Of a stretch of DNA of 52,320 bases, positions 1 through 8,304 are shown one piece after another (the stretch's first letter is position 1; the number at the start of each line of letters is the position of its first letter). A program made the translations under genes and the position numbers. Under the pieces are notes generated by a model. The model was not told where the DNA came from and ran no database searches. It worked only from the letters and a program-made list of their open reading frames with translations. Origin of the DNA: Propionicimonas sp. (GTDB lineage: Bacteria; Actinomycetota; Actinomycetes; Propionibacteriales; Propionibacteriaceae); the NCBI RefSeq assembly GCF_029975155.1, contig NZ_JARKPQ010000040.1, positions 1 to 52,320 of the forward strand. Direction: 5' to 3'.

Positions 1-597
1 GCCCCGGACGGACCGTGGCTGGACCTGTGCGCCGGACCCGGCGGCAAGTCGGCGCTGCTGGCCGGGCTGGCGCGGGAGGCCGGCACCCGGCTGGTGGCTT
101 CGGAGCTGCAGGAGCACCGGGCGAGGCTGGTCGCCGAGAACCTGCGGGCCTATCCCGACCCGGGCCGGCCCGTGACCCTGGTGGCGGACGGCACCCGGCC
201 GGCCTGGCGGGAGGGCGCCTTCGGACGGGTCCTGGCCGACGTTCCCTGCACGGGCCTCGGTGCGCTGCGGCGGCGGCCGGAGAGCCGGTGGCGGCGCGGT
301 CCGGCCGACCTGCCCGGCCTGGTGGGACTGCAGCGGAAGCTGCTGGCGTCCGCGATCGCCTCCGTCCGGCCCGGGGGAGTGGTCGCCTACGTGACCTGCT
401 CACCGCACCCCGACGAGACGACAGCCGTCGTGGCAGACGCGCGCGGGGTGACCGTCCTCGACGCGCCCGCGCTGCTGCCGGAGGTTCCGGACACCGCGCT
501 GGACCGCTTCGTCCAGCTCTGGCCCCACCGCCACGGCACGGACGCGATGTTCCTCGCGTTGCTGCGGCGCGACTCCGGACCGCGGCCTCTCAGCTGA
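1..597 (+). CDS. RsmB/NOP-family RNA (cytosine-C5) methyltransferase, C-terminal part
   Basis: Frame 1 is open from the first base of the window to the TGA at 595-597, so only the last 198 residues are present. The SAM-binding motif I is at the very start (residues 8-17, DLCAGPGGKS). Motif IV follows at 79-84 with the catalytic-type cysteine (DVPCTG), and motif VI at about 130-134 (VTCSPHP) holds the second cysteine of this family. These are the hallmarks of 16S rRNA m5C967 methyltransferases of the RsmB/Fmu type, which methylate cytosine using AdoMet. The N-terminal NusB-like RNA-binding part would lie upstream of the window. The rpe gene follows after 68 bases, a common neighbour in actinobacteria. 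Family assignment is firm; the exact target base is inferred from the family. Confidence 0.9.
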   Translation, partial: APDGPWLDLCAGPGGKSALLAGLAREAGTRLVASELQEHRARLVAENLRAYPDPGRPVTLVADGTRPAWREGAFGRVLADVPCTGLGALRRRPESRWRRGPADLPGLVGLQRKLLASAIASVRPGGVVAYVTCSPHPDETTAVVADARGVTVLDAPALLPEVPDTALDRFVQLWPHRHGTDAMFLALLRRDSGPRPLS

Positions 598-653
598 GGG
601 CGCCGACCCAGACCGAGAAATGTGCAGTGCCGCCACCGGAGGCTGCGGGCCGA

Positions 654-659
654 TAGCCT
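654..659 (+). promoter_or_regulatory. Putative -10 hexamer TAGCCT of rpe
   Basis: TAGCCT matches the actinobacterial TANNNT -10 pattern and ends 6 bases before the GTG start of rpe. That spacing puts the transcription start at or next to the start codon. No convincing -35 box or Shine-Dalgarno sequence is present. Confidence 0.45.
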
Positions 660-665
660 CGGAAC

Positions 666-1331
666 GTGGGTATCCGAATCACGCCGAGCATCCTGAACGC
701 CGACCTGGCCGATCTCAGTCATGAGATCGCGCGGATCCCGAGCGCCGACCTCATCCACCTGGACGTGATGGACAACCGGTTCGTGCCGAACCTCACCTTC
801 GGGTTGCCGATGGTGGAGTGCATCCGGGCAGCCACCGCGCAGCCGCTGGACATCCACCTGATGATCGCGGAGGTGGATCGCTGGGCGCCGGGGTACGCCG
901 AGGCGGGCGCGGAGTCGGTGACCTTCCACGTGGAGGCGTCGGACGCCCCCGTCCGGCTGGCGCGGGAGTTGCGGCGGCTGGGCTCGCGGGCGTCGATGGC
1001 GCTGCGTCCGGCCACCCCGATCGAGCCGTACGCCGACCTGCTGCCCGAGCTGGACATGGTGCTGCTGATGACCGTTGAGCCGGGCTTCGGGGGACAGGCC
1101 TTCCTCGACGTCGTGCTGCCCAAACTGCGCCGCACCCGGGCGCTGGTGGACGCCACCGGCGGCGATATCTGGGTGCAGGTGGACGGCGGCATCAGCGCCG
1201 AGACCATCGAACGCTGCGCCGAGGCCGGCGCGGACACTTTCGTCGCCGGCTCAGCCGTCTACCGCGCCGACGACCCCGACGCCATGGTCCGCGCCCTCAA
1301 GGCCCAGGCCGAGGCCGCCGTCGCCCCCTAG
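666..1331 (+). CDS. rpe: Ribulose-phosphate 3-epimerase
   Basis: This gene encodes 221 residues, the normal length for the enzyme that interconverts ribulose 5-phosphate and xylulose 5-phosphate in the pentose phosphate pathway. The TIM-barrel signatures are clear: the N-terminal [10 protein letters not shown], then [18 protein letters not shown] with the metal-binding His and Asp, HLMI near residue 62, the [10 protein letters not shown] loop near 137-146, and VQVDGGI with the second catalytic Asp near 172. The GTG at 666 is the only start that preserves the conserved N-terminus. It has no ribosome binding site but has a -10 hexamer 6 bases upstream, suggesting leaderless translation. The gene lies downstream of the RsmB-type methyltransferase and converges on the PAC2-family gene. 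Confidence 0.96.
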   Translation: MGIRITPSILNADLADLSHEIARIPSADLIHLDVMDNRFVPNLTFGLPMVECIRAATAQPLDIHLMIAEVDRWAPGYAEAGAESVTFHVEASDAPVRLARELRRLGSRASMALRPATPIEPYADLLPELDMVLLMTVEPGFGGQAFLDVVLPKLRRTRALVDATGGDIWVQVDGGISAETIERCAEAGADTFVAGSAVYRADDPDAMVRALKAQAEAAVAP

Positions 1332-1352
1332 GCCTGGGAGGCCTTCACCGGT

Positions 1353-1447
1353 CCCTGAGGAGGTCGCTCTGCGACCGTCACGAAGGGTGGGTGGGGGGCC
1401 CTTCGTGACGCGTTCGCTCGCTGCGCTCCCGAACGCTCCTCAGGGAG
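1353..1447. repeat. Inverted pair of family A repeats between convergent genes (possible bidirectional terminator)
   Basis: A direct copy at 1353-1387 (CCCTGAGGAG ... CACGAAGGG) is followed by an inverted, longer copy at 1399-1447 (CCCTTCGTGACG ... CTCCTCAGGG). The two arms can pair into a long hairpin. The direct copy also has its own inner stem, GGTCGC-TCT-GCGACC. The element sits between the stops of rpe and the PAC2 gene, so a terminator role for both is plausible, although no U-tract is present. Confidence 0.7.
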
Positions 1448-1490
1448 CGTGAGGAGGGTGCTCGCTGCGCTCCTGAAAGCGGTGGGGTGG

Positions 1491-2330
1491 CTACCCGCGG
1501 CGGCGGTCTCGGCGGCGGAGGTAGCGCTCGAACTCGGCGGCGATGGAGTCGCCGGTGGGCGCGGGGGTGGCCTCGTCCCTGCGCTCCTCGAGGGCGGTGA
1601 TGTAGCTGGCGATGTCGGGGTCGTCGGCGACGAGGTCGTTCACCTGGTCGACCCAGTGGGCGGCGTCCTGAGCCAGGTCTCCGGCGTCCAGGGGCAGGTT
1701 CAGCACGTCCTCAAGCCGGGTGAGCAGCGCCAGGGTGGCCTTCGGGTTGGGCGGCTCGGCGACGTAGTGCGGCACCGACGCCCACATCGAGACCACCGGG
1801 AACCCCGCCAGGCTGCACTCGTACGACAGGACGCCGACGATGCCCGTCGGGCCCTCGTAGTCGGACAGCTCCAGTCCCAGCTCGTCGGCGAGTTGCTGGT
1901 TGCTCGCGGTGCCGCTGACCGGCACGGGACGCGTGTGCGGCGCGTCCGTGAGCAGGGCGCCCAGCAGCACGACGACCTCCGGACGCACCGAACGCAGCAT
2001 GGACAGCAGCCGTGAGATGTACTCCTGCCACCGGAAGTTGGGCTCCGGGCCGCCGATCAGCACCAGGTCGCGCTCGGGCAGCTCCGCGACCAGCACCTCC
2101 GTCGTCGGCCACTCGATGGTCCGCTCGCCCTCGATCAGTCGAGTGGTGGGCCGGTTCACCTGGAAGTCGTAGTAGTCCTCGGGATCGATGGCGAACTCGA
2201 GCCTCGCCCGGTAGTGCTCGACCAGATGGTCGATCACGCCGCTGGCCGCTTCTCCGGCGTCGTTCCAGCCACCGAACGCCGCCACCACCGCCGGGTTGCG
2301 CAGCCCCCTGAGCCCACGAGCCTCTGCCAT
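1491..2330 (-). CDS. PAC2 family protein
   Basis: This is a 279-residue protein of the PAC2 family, related to archaeal and eukaryotic proteasome assembly chaperones and common as a single-copy gene in actinobacteria. The N-terminal pattern VVAAFGGWNDAGEAA (about residues 14-28) is the family signature, followed by a region where LIGGPEPNFRW is recognisable. The C-terminus (about 245-279) is charged and ends in RRRDRRRG. I chose the ATG at 2330 over an in-frame GTG at 2339; either fits. The gene is divergent from metH with only 38 bases between the starts. Its biochemical role in bacteria is not known, and a link to the nearby pupylation genes is conjecture. Confidence 0.85.
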   Translation of the reverse strand: MAEARGLRGLRNPAVVAAFGGWNDAGEAASGVIDHLVEHYRARLEFAIDPEDYYDFQVNRPTTRLIEGERTIEWPTTEVLVAELPERDLVLIGGPEPNFRWQEYISRLLSMLRSVRPEVVVLLGALLTDAPHTRPVPVSGTASNQQLADELGLELSDYEGPTGIVGVLSYECSLAGFPVVSMWASVPHYVAEPPNPKATLALLTRLEDVLNLPLDAGDLAQDAAHWVDQVNDLVADDPDIASYITALEERRDEATPAPTGDSIAAEFERYLRRRDRRRG

Positions 2331-2355
2331 GGCGACCACTGTAGGCGGACTCGCC

Positions 2356-2361
2356 TATCCT
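2356..2361 (+). promoter_or_regulatory. Putative -10 hexamer TATCCT of metH
   Basis: TATCCT ends 7 bases before the metH ATG and there is no ribosome binding site in the 7-base gap. A start of transcription at the ATG, hence a leaderless metH mRNA, is the simplest reading. Confidence 0.45.
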
Positions 2362-2368
2362 GCTCACC

Positions 2369-5300
2369 ATGACCCGCGATCTCCGCTCGGCCCTGGTGAA
2401 CCGCGTCCTCGTTGCGGACGGCGGCATGGGCACGATGCTGCAGGGTCACGACCTCTCCCTCACCGACTTCGAGGGGCTCGAGGGCTGCAACGAGGTGCTG
2501 AACGTCACCCGTCCCGACGTGGTGGCGTCCATCCACGCCGCCTATCTGGACGCCGGCGCCGACTGCATCGAGACCAACACCTTCGGGGCGAACCTGTCCG
2601 CGCTGGGGGAGTACGACATCGTCGGCCGGATCGCGGAGTTGGCCGAGGCCGGCGCCAGGATCGCCCGGCAGGCGGCGGACGCGGCCGCCACCACCGAGCG
2701 TCCCCGGTTCGTGCTGGGCAGCATGGGTCCGGGCACCAAGCTGCCGAGCCTGGGTCACGTCCCGTACGCAACGCTCAGGGACGCCTACCAGCAGCAGGCC
2801 GAGGCGATGATCGCCGGCGGCGTGGACGGCTTCCAGATCGAGACCTGTCAGGACCTGCTCCAGGCCAAGGCCGCGGTGAACGGCGCCCGACGCGCGCTCG
2901 AGATCGCCGGCGCCGACCTGCCGATCTTCGTCAACGTCACCGTGGAGACCTCCGGCACCATGCTGCTCGGCAGCGAGATCGGCGCCGCCCTGACCGCTCT
3001 GGAGCCGCTCGGGATCGACGCGATCGGGCTCAACTGCGGCACTGGACCCACCGAGATGAGCGAGCACCTGCGGCACCTGTCCCGGTACTCCCGGATCCCG
3101 CTGGTCTGCATGCCGAACGCCGGGCTGCCCGAGCTCACCCCCGACGGCGCGCGCTACCCGATGGGGCCGGAGGAGTTCGTCCGGCACGTCGAGCAGTTCA
3201 CCGCCGAGTTCGGGCTGGGCCTGGTCGGTGGCTGCTGCGGCACCACGCCTGCCCACATCTCTCGGCTGGCCGCCGCCGTGGCCGGACGCGCACCGGCGCC
3301 CCGTGATCCCGTCCATGTCTCGGCGGTCTCCTCGCTCTACGCCGACGTGCCGCTGCGCCAGGACACCGCCTACCTGTCCATCGGCGAGCGCACCAACGCC
3401 AACGGCTCCAAGGCGTTCCGCGAGGCGATGCTGGCCGAGAACTGGGCCGACTGCCTCGACATCGCCAAACAGCAGAGCCGGGACGGCGCCCACCTGCTCG
3501 ATCTCTGCGTCGACTACGTCGGACGCGACGGCGCGGCCGACATGGCCGAGCTGGCGTCCCGGATCGGCACCGGGGTGTCGCTGCCGATCATGCTCGACTC
3601 GACGGAGCCGGCGGTGCTGCGGGCCGGACTGGAACGGCTCGGCGGACGCTGCGCGGTGAACTCGGTGAACTACGAGGACGGGGACGGCCCCGGCTCCCGG
3701 TTCGCCACCGTGATGCCCCTGGTGAGGGAGCACGGGGCCGCCGTGGTGGCCCTGACCATCGACGAGGAGGGCCAGGCCCGCACCGCCGACTGGAAGGTGC
3801 GGGTCGCGGAGCGGCTCATCGAGGACCTCACCGCCACCTGGGGCCTGGAGGTGGGCGACATCATCGTCGACTGCCTCACCTTCCCGATCGCCACCGGCCA
3901 GGAGGAGACCCGGCGCGACGCGCTGGAGACCATCGAGGCGATCCGGCGGGTGACCGCGAAGTACCCGGGAATCCACACCACCCTGGGCGTCTCCAACGTG
4001 TCCTTCGGACTCAATCCGGCCGCTCGGCAGGTGCTGAACTCGGTGTTCCTGCACGAGTGCGTGCAGGCCGGGCTGGACTCCGGCATCGTGCCCGCGGCGC
4101 GGATCGTGCCGATCTCGCGGATCCCCGAGGAACAGCGGAAGGTCGCCGAGGACCTGGTCTACGACCGCCGCAGCGAAGGCTACGACCCGCTGACCCGCTT
4201 CCTGGAGCTGTTCGAGGGCGTCACCACGGCCAGCACCCGGGAGGCCAGGGCCGCGGAGCTCGCGTCCCTGCCGGTCACCGAGCGGCTGCAGCGCCGGATC
4301 GTCGACGGCGACCCGAAGGGCCTCGAAGCCGACCTCGACGAGGCGCTGGCCAGCAAGCCGGGCCTGGCGATCATCAACGACGACCTGCTGGCCGGCATGA
4401 AGGTCGTCGGCGAGCTGTTCGGGTCGGGCCAGATGCAGCTGCCGTTCGTACTCGCGTCCGCGGAGGTGATGAAGACCGCCGTCCGCTACCTGGAGCCGCA
4501 CCTCGACCGGGCCGACGCCGCCGGCAAGGGCACCCTGGTGATCGCCACCGTGAAGGGCGACGTGCACGACATCGGCAAGAACCTGGTCGACATCATCCTC
4601 ACCAACAACGGCTACACGGTGATCAACCTCGGCATCAAGCAGCCGGTCAGCGCGATCATCGAGGCCGCGCTGGCCCACAACGCGGACGCGATCGGCATGT
4701 CCGGCCTGCTGGTGAAGTCGACCCTGGTGATGCGGGACAACCTGGAGGAGCTGAACCAGCGCGGGCTGGCCGAGTTCCCGGTGCTGCTCGGCGGTGCCGC
4801 GCTCACCCGCGCCTTCGTCGAGGAGGACCTGAACGACCTGTACGCCGGCGAGGTGCGCTACGCCAGGGACGCGTTCGAGGGCCTGTCCCTGATGGAGAAG
4901 GTCGTCGCGGTGAAACGGGGCGAGCCGGGTGCCGCCCTGCCCGAGCCGCGCCGTCGCCGCGTCCGCGCAGTACCCCGGGCGAACGAGAACGGGGACAGGT
5001 CCAGTTCCCGTTCAGACACCGCCCGCTCCGATGTCGCCAGAGGCGCGGACGTGGCCGTGCCCATCCCGCCGTTCTGGGGCAGCCGGATGGTGAAGGGCGT
5101 CAAGCTCGCCGACGTCTCCGGCTGGCTGGACGAGCGCGCGACCTTCATGGGCCAGTGGGGCCTCCGCGGCAGCGCGGACGGGCCGAGCTACGAGGAACTC
5201 GTCGAGACCGAGGGACGCCCGCGGCTGCGGCACTGGCTCGATCGCATCCACACCGAGTCACTGGTCGAGCCGGCGGTCGTCTACGGCTACTGGCCGTGCC

Positions 5301-5857
5301 ACTCCGAGGGCAACACCCTGATCCTCGGCGCTCCGGACGACCCGGGCACGGAGGTCACCCGGTTCGAGTTCCCCCGGCAGTCCCGCGACCGCAGGCTGTG
5401 CCTGGCCGACTTCTTCCGCGACGCCCGGGAGGCCGCAGACCTCGGCCCTGACGTGATCGCGTTGCAGCTGGTCACCATGGGCTCGCGGGTCGCCCAGGCC
5501 ACCGCGGAGCTGTTCGCAGCCGACGCCTACCGCGACTACCTGGAACTGCACGGGCTCTCCGTCCAGCTCACCGAGGCCCTGGCCGAGTACTGGCACTCCC
5601 GCGTGCGTGCCGAACTGGGCCTGGCCGGCGACGGGGACACCGACGCGATGATCCGCGACCAGGCCTACCGCGGCTCGCGCTACTCGTTCGGCTATCCGGC
5701 GTGCCCCGACCTCGCCGACCGCGCGAAACTGGTCACTCTGCTGCGCCCCGACCGGATCGGTGTGCAATTGAGCGAGGAACTGCAGCTGCACCCCGAGCAG
5801 TCCACCGATGCGATCGTCGTGCACCACCAGGAGGCCAAGTATTTCAATGCGCGTTGA
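2369..5857 (+). CDS. metH: Cobalamin-dependent methionine synthase
   Basis: This gene encodes 1162 residues, close to the usual length of about 1200, with all four MetH modules. The homocysteine-binding domain (about 1-310) carries the zinc cysteines C223 (GLNCGTG) and C289/C290 (GGCCGTT). The methyltetrahydrofolate (pterin) domain spans about 330-590 and starts with YLSIGERTNANGS. The cobalamin domain (about 610-830) has DVHDIGKN with H733 as the lower cobalt ligand. The AdoMet reactivation domain occupies about 870-1162 and ends with a conserved HPEQST segment. The enzyme transfers the methyl group of 5-methyl-THF to homocysteine in the cytoplasm. It needs the B12 made by the cob genes at 43079-52320. 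The stop codon overlaps the next gene by 11 bases. A linker near 855-905, rich in Arg and Ser, is longer than usual. Confidence 0.98.
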   Translation: MTRDLRSALVNRVLVADGGMGTMLQGHDLSLTDFEGLEGCNEVLNVTRPDVVASIHAAYLDAGADCIETNTFGANLSALGEYDIVGRIAELAEAGARIARQAADAAATTERPRFVLGSMGPGTKLPSLGHVPYATLRDAYQQQAEAMIAGGVDGFQIETCQDLLQAKAAVNGARRALEIAGADLPIFVNVTVETSGTMLLGSEIGAALTALEPLGIDAIGLNCGTGPTEMSEHLRHLSRYSRIPLVCMPNAGLPELTPDGARYPMGPEEFVRHVEQFTAEFGLGLVGGCCGTTPAHISRLAAAVAGRAPAPRDPVHVSAVSSLYADVPLRQDTAYLSIGERTNANGSKAFREAMLAENWADCLDIAKQQSRDGAHLLDLCVDYVGRDGAADMAELASRIGTGVSLPIMLDSTEPAVLRAGLERLGGRCAVNSVNYEDGDGPGSRFATVMPLVREHGAAVVALTIDEEGQARTADWKVRVAERLIEDLTATWGLEVGDIIVDCLTFPIATGQEETRRDALETIEAIRRVTAKYPGIHTTLGVSNVSFGLNPAARQVLNSVFLHECVQAGLDSGIVPAARIVPISRIPEEQRKVAEDLVYDRRSEGYDPLTRFLELFEGVTTASTREARAAELASLPVTERLQRRIVDGDPKGLEADLDEALASKPGLAIINDDLLAGMKVVGELFGSGQMQLPFVLASAEVMKTAVRYLEPHLDRADAAGKGTLVIATVKGDVHDIGKNLVDIILTNNGYTVINLGIKQPVSAIIEAALAHNADAIGMSGLLVKSTLVMRDNLEELNQRGLAEFPVLLGGAALTRAFVEEDLNDLYAGEVRYARDAFEGLSLMEKVVAVKRGEPGAALPEPRRRRVRAVPRANENGDRSSSRSDTARSDVARGADVAVPIPPFWGSRMVKGVKLADVSGWLDERATFMGQWGLRGSADGPSYEELVETEGRPRLRHWLDRIHTESLVEPAVVYGYWPCHSEGNTLILGAPDDPGTEVTRFEFPRQSRDRRLCLADFFRDAREAADLGPDVIALQLVTMGSRVAQATAELFAADAYRDYLELHGLSVQLTEALAEYWHSRVRAELGLAGDGDTDAMIRDQAYRGSRYSFGYPACPDLADRAKLVTLLRPDRIGVQLSEELQLHPEQSTDAIVVHHQEAKYFNAR

Positions 5858-7352
5858 TCCCCACCCCCGCCGCGCCGCCAGACCCCGACTGGCAGCGATG
5901 CTCGCCGCGTCAGCGGTCCTGCTCGCTGCCTGCACGCCGTCCGTCGAACCGACGCTGAGCCCGTCCCCGTCCGCGACACCGCGACTGTTCACCGTCGCAA
6001 CCACCGGCGCCGTGGCCACGGCCGATCCCGCGATCGCCACCGGCGACACGAACTCCCTCGTCGTCACCAGCGTCTACCAGCGGCTGATGATGGTGCTGCC
6101 GACCACGGGTGAACTGAAGCCCGACGCGGCCACCGACTGCCTGTTCACGTCCAAGCTCGTCTACGAGTGCACGCTGCCCGACAACCTGTTCTTCCACAAC
6201 GGCCATGTCCTCGACTCCGCCGACGTGAAGTTCAGCATCCAGCGGGCCCTGCGCATCGACGCGGCCGGCACCTCGATCGGGCTGCTGTCGGCGCTGGAAC
6301 GGATCGAGACGCCGGACGCGACGACCGTCCGCTTCGAGCTCTCCTGGCCCGACAACCAGTTCGGCTACGCCCTGGCCGGACAGGCCTGCTCGATCGTCGA
6401 TTCGCAGGCCTTCGATCCCGACCAGCCGCTGCCGCTGGAGACCCTGCCCGTGGGCTCGGGCCCGTACGAGGTGCGCACGATCACCGACAAGCAGGTGACC
6501 TTCCGCAAGTTCGAGAAGTACGTGGGCCCGAAGGCGGGGCTGCTGGGCGAGCTGCGGCTGGAGGTGCTGGCCGACTCGGTCGCGGCGGAGAGCGCGATCG
6601 CCGACGGCACGGTGGACGCGGTCTGGCGCAGCCTGGACGCCGCCGCGCTGCAGCGGGTCACGGACGAGATCGCCGGCAGTTCCGACAAGGCGACGGCCAG
6701 TGGGTTCACCCGTTACGCCCTGCCCGGAACCCGCGTCACCCAACTGGTCTGGAACGAGGCGTCGAAGCTGCGCAGCGACGGCGAACTGCGGGACGGCGTG
6801 GCGAAGGCGCTGCAGCCCGATCGCACCCTCGACTCGATCGTCCCGGTCGGGGTCGCCGGCCATGCGGAGTCGTTCGCACTGGGTGGACGGCCGAAGCTGC
6901 CCAAGCTCGATGGCGCCCGGGTCAACCTCACCCTCGGCTACCGGCCCACCGCACCGGGCCACGGCGACCTGGCCAGGCTCATCCGTGACCGGATCGAGGG
7001 GCTCGGCGGGGTGAGCGTCCGGCTGGTCACCAGCGGCACCGCCGACCTCTGGCTGACCGACGCGCCGGCGTGGGTGAACAATGCCACCGGCTGGCTGCAG
7101 CGCTACGTCGGGCATCCGCTGCCGGGCAGCCGGGAGAAGCTGAAGCTCCTGCAGACCAGGGCGCGCACCACGACCGGCAACGCCCGCACGGCCGCGCTCA
7201 CCGAGTTGCAGCAGCAGGCCGTCGCGGACGCCACCGTGCTGCCGATCTCGCAGGGAGACGGCATTCTGTTCCTCGGCAAGGGCGTCAACCTGATCGGCGA
7301 GCCGTTCGGCAGTGGTCAGGCGCTCGGAATGTGGGGGTTCGTCCGTGGCTGA
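5847..7352 (+). CDS. ABC transporter solute-binding lipoprotein (family 5, peptide/nickel type)
   Basis: The 501-residue product has a lipoprotein signal peptide: basic start, hydrophobic stretch, and lipobox LLAAC with the lipidated Cys near residue 30, followed by a Ser/Pro-rich tether. The body matches family 5 solute-binding proteins: a NSLVVTSVYQRLM N-lobe segment, LPDNLFFHNGHVLDSADVKFS (the signature region, about 112-132) and GSGPYEV. Such proteins deliver peptides, nickel or sugars to an ABC importer at the outer face of the membrane. The ATG at 5847 has AGGAGG 12 bases upstream inside metH, and overlaps metH by 11 bases. No permease or ATPase gene is beside it, so its partner and substrate are unknown. 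Confidence 0.88.
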   Translation: MRVDPHPRRAARPRLAAMLAASAVLLAACTPSVEPTLSPSPSATPRLFTVATTGAVATADPAIATGDTNSLVVTSVYQRLMMVLPTTGELKPDAATDCLFTSKLVYECTLPDNLFFHNGHVLDSADVKFSIQRALRIDAAGTSIGLLSALERIETPDATTVRFELSWPDNQFGYALAGQACSIVDSQAFDPDQPLPLETLPVGSGPYEVRTITDKQVTFRKFEKYVGPKAGLLGELRLEVLADSVAAESAIADGTVDAVWRSLDAAALQRVTDEIAGSSDKATASGFTRYALPGTRVTQLVWNEASKLRSDGELRDGVAKALQPDRTLDSIVPVGVAGHAESFALGGRPKLPKLDGARVNLTLGYRPTAPGHGDLARLIRDRIEGLGGVSVRLVTSGTADLWLTDAPAWVNNATGWLQRYVGHPLPGSREKLKLLQTRARTTTGNARTAALTELQQQAVADATVLPISQGDGILFLGKGVNLIGEPFGSGQALGMWGFVRG

Positions 7353-8304
7353 GAGCATCGTGGGCGTCCCTGAGGAGGAACGAGCCGGTCGGCGTCAGGA
7401 AGGGCTCAGCGGCGTCCGCACCGGCGTCCTGCAGGCGGGGGAGCGGATCACCCTCAGCGACCCGAAGGGGCGGCGGCACTCCGTCCTGCTGGTGGCCGGC
7501 GGAGTGTTCCACACCACCAAGGGCGGGATCAGCCATGACGACCTGATCGGGCGACCGGAGGGCAGCGTCGTCCAGTCCGCGGGCGGCGTCGCGTACCTGG
7601 CGTTCCGGCCGCTGCTGGAGGAGTTCACGGTGACCATGCCCCGTGGGGCGACCGTGGTGTACCCGAAGGATGCGGCCCACATCCTCGTCCAGACCGACAT
7701 CTTCCCGGGTGCGCGAGTGCTGGAGGCCGGCGCGGGCTCCGGGGCGCTGAGCATCTTCCTGCTGCGCGCCGTGGGCAGCAGCGGACGGGTGTACTCCTAC
7801 GAACGGCGTCCCGAGTTCGCCGAGATCGCCAGGCGCAATGTCACGACCTTCTTCGGCGGGGAGCATCCGGCGTGGGAGCTGCGAATCGGCGACCTGGCGA
7901 CCGACCTCGGCCCCGAGCCGGTGGACCGTGCCGTGCTGGACATGCTCGCCCCGTGGGAGTGCATCGAGGCCGTCGCCAGCGTGCTGCAGCCCGGCGGACT
8001 GCTCTGCTGCTATGTGGCGACCACCACCCAGCTGGGCCGGACCATGGACACCCTCCGGGTGCACGGCGGCTTCACCGAGCCGGACGCGCGTGAGTACTCC
8101 GCGCGGGAGTGGCACGCGGAGGGGTTGGCGATCCGACCCGGCCACGGCACCAGCGGCCACACCGGGTTCCTGGTCTTCACCCGCCGGCTCGCTCCTGGTG
8201 TGACGGCCCCGCTGCGGCGGCGCCGGCCCGCACCGGGTGCGTACGGTCCCGACTACACCGGCCCCCGCCCCGCCTGGGTGGAGTCCGGCGGCAGCGATGC
8301 CTGA
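7345..8304 (+). CDS. trmI: tRNA (adenine58-N1)-methyltransferase TrmI
   Basis: The product has 319 residues. After an N-terminal extension it follows the actinobacterial TrmI pattern: [11 protein letters not shown], a [13 protein letters not shown] segment, then YPKDAAHI and the SAM-binding motif [12 protein letters not shown] near residue 124, and the catalytic-region motif LDMLAPWE near 197. The enzyme forms m1A58 in the T-loop of tRNAs as a homotetramer. The GTG at 7345 is the only start upstream of the conserved domain and overlaps the previous stop by 8 bases. Residues 9-20 ([12 protein letters not shown]) are encoded by a family A repeat that other TrmI proteins would not have. The trmI-arc neighbourhood is conserved in actinobacteria. 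Confidence 0.95.
   Translation: MAESIVGVPEEERAGRRQEGLSGVRTGVLQAGERITLSDPKGRRHSVLLVAGGVFHTTKGGISHDDLIGRPEGSVVQSAGGVAYLAFRPLLEEFTVTMPRGATVVYPKDAAHILVQTDIFPGARVLEAGAGSGALSIFLLRAVGSSGRVYSYERRPEFAEIARRNVTTFFGGEHPAWELRIGDLATDLGPEPVDRAVLDMLAPWECIEAVASVLQPGGLLCCYVATTTQLGRTMDTLRVHGGFTEPDAREYSAREWHAEGLAIRPGHGTSGHTGFLVFTRRLAPGVTAPLRRRRPAPGAYGPDYTGPRPAWVESGGSDA
7368..7404 (+). repeat. Family A repeat copy inside trmI
   Basis: CCCTGAGGAG at the left and AGGAAGGG at the right match the ends of the intergenic family A element, with a diverged middle. It is translated as part of the TrmI N-terminal extension. Confidence 0.6.

Noticed and set aside
2234..4678. 814-residue open frame antisense to metH
   Set aside because: It is rich in His, Asp, Gly and Arg with no domain, and it is the mirror of a clearly real gene. 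Long antisense frames are expected at this GC content.
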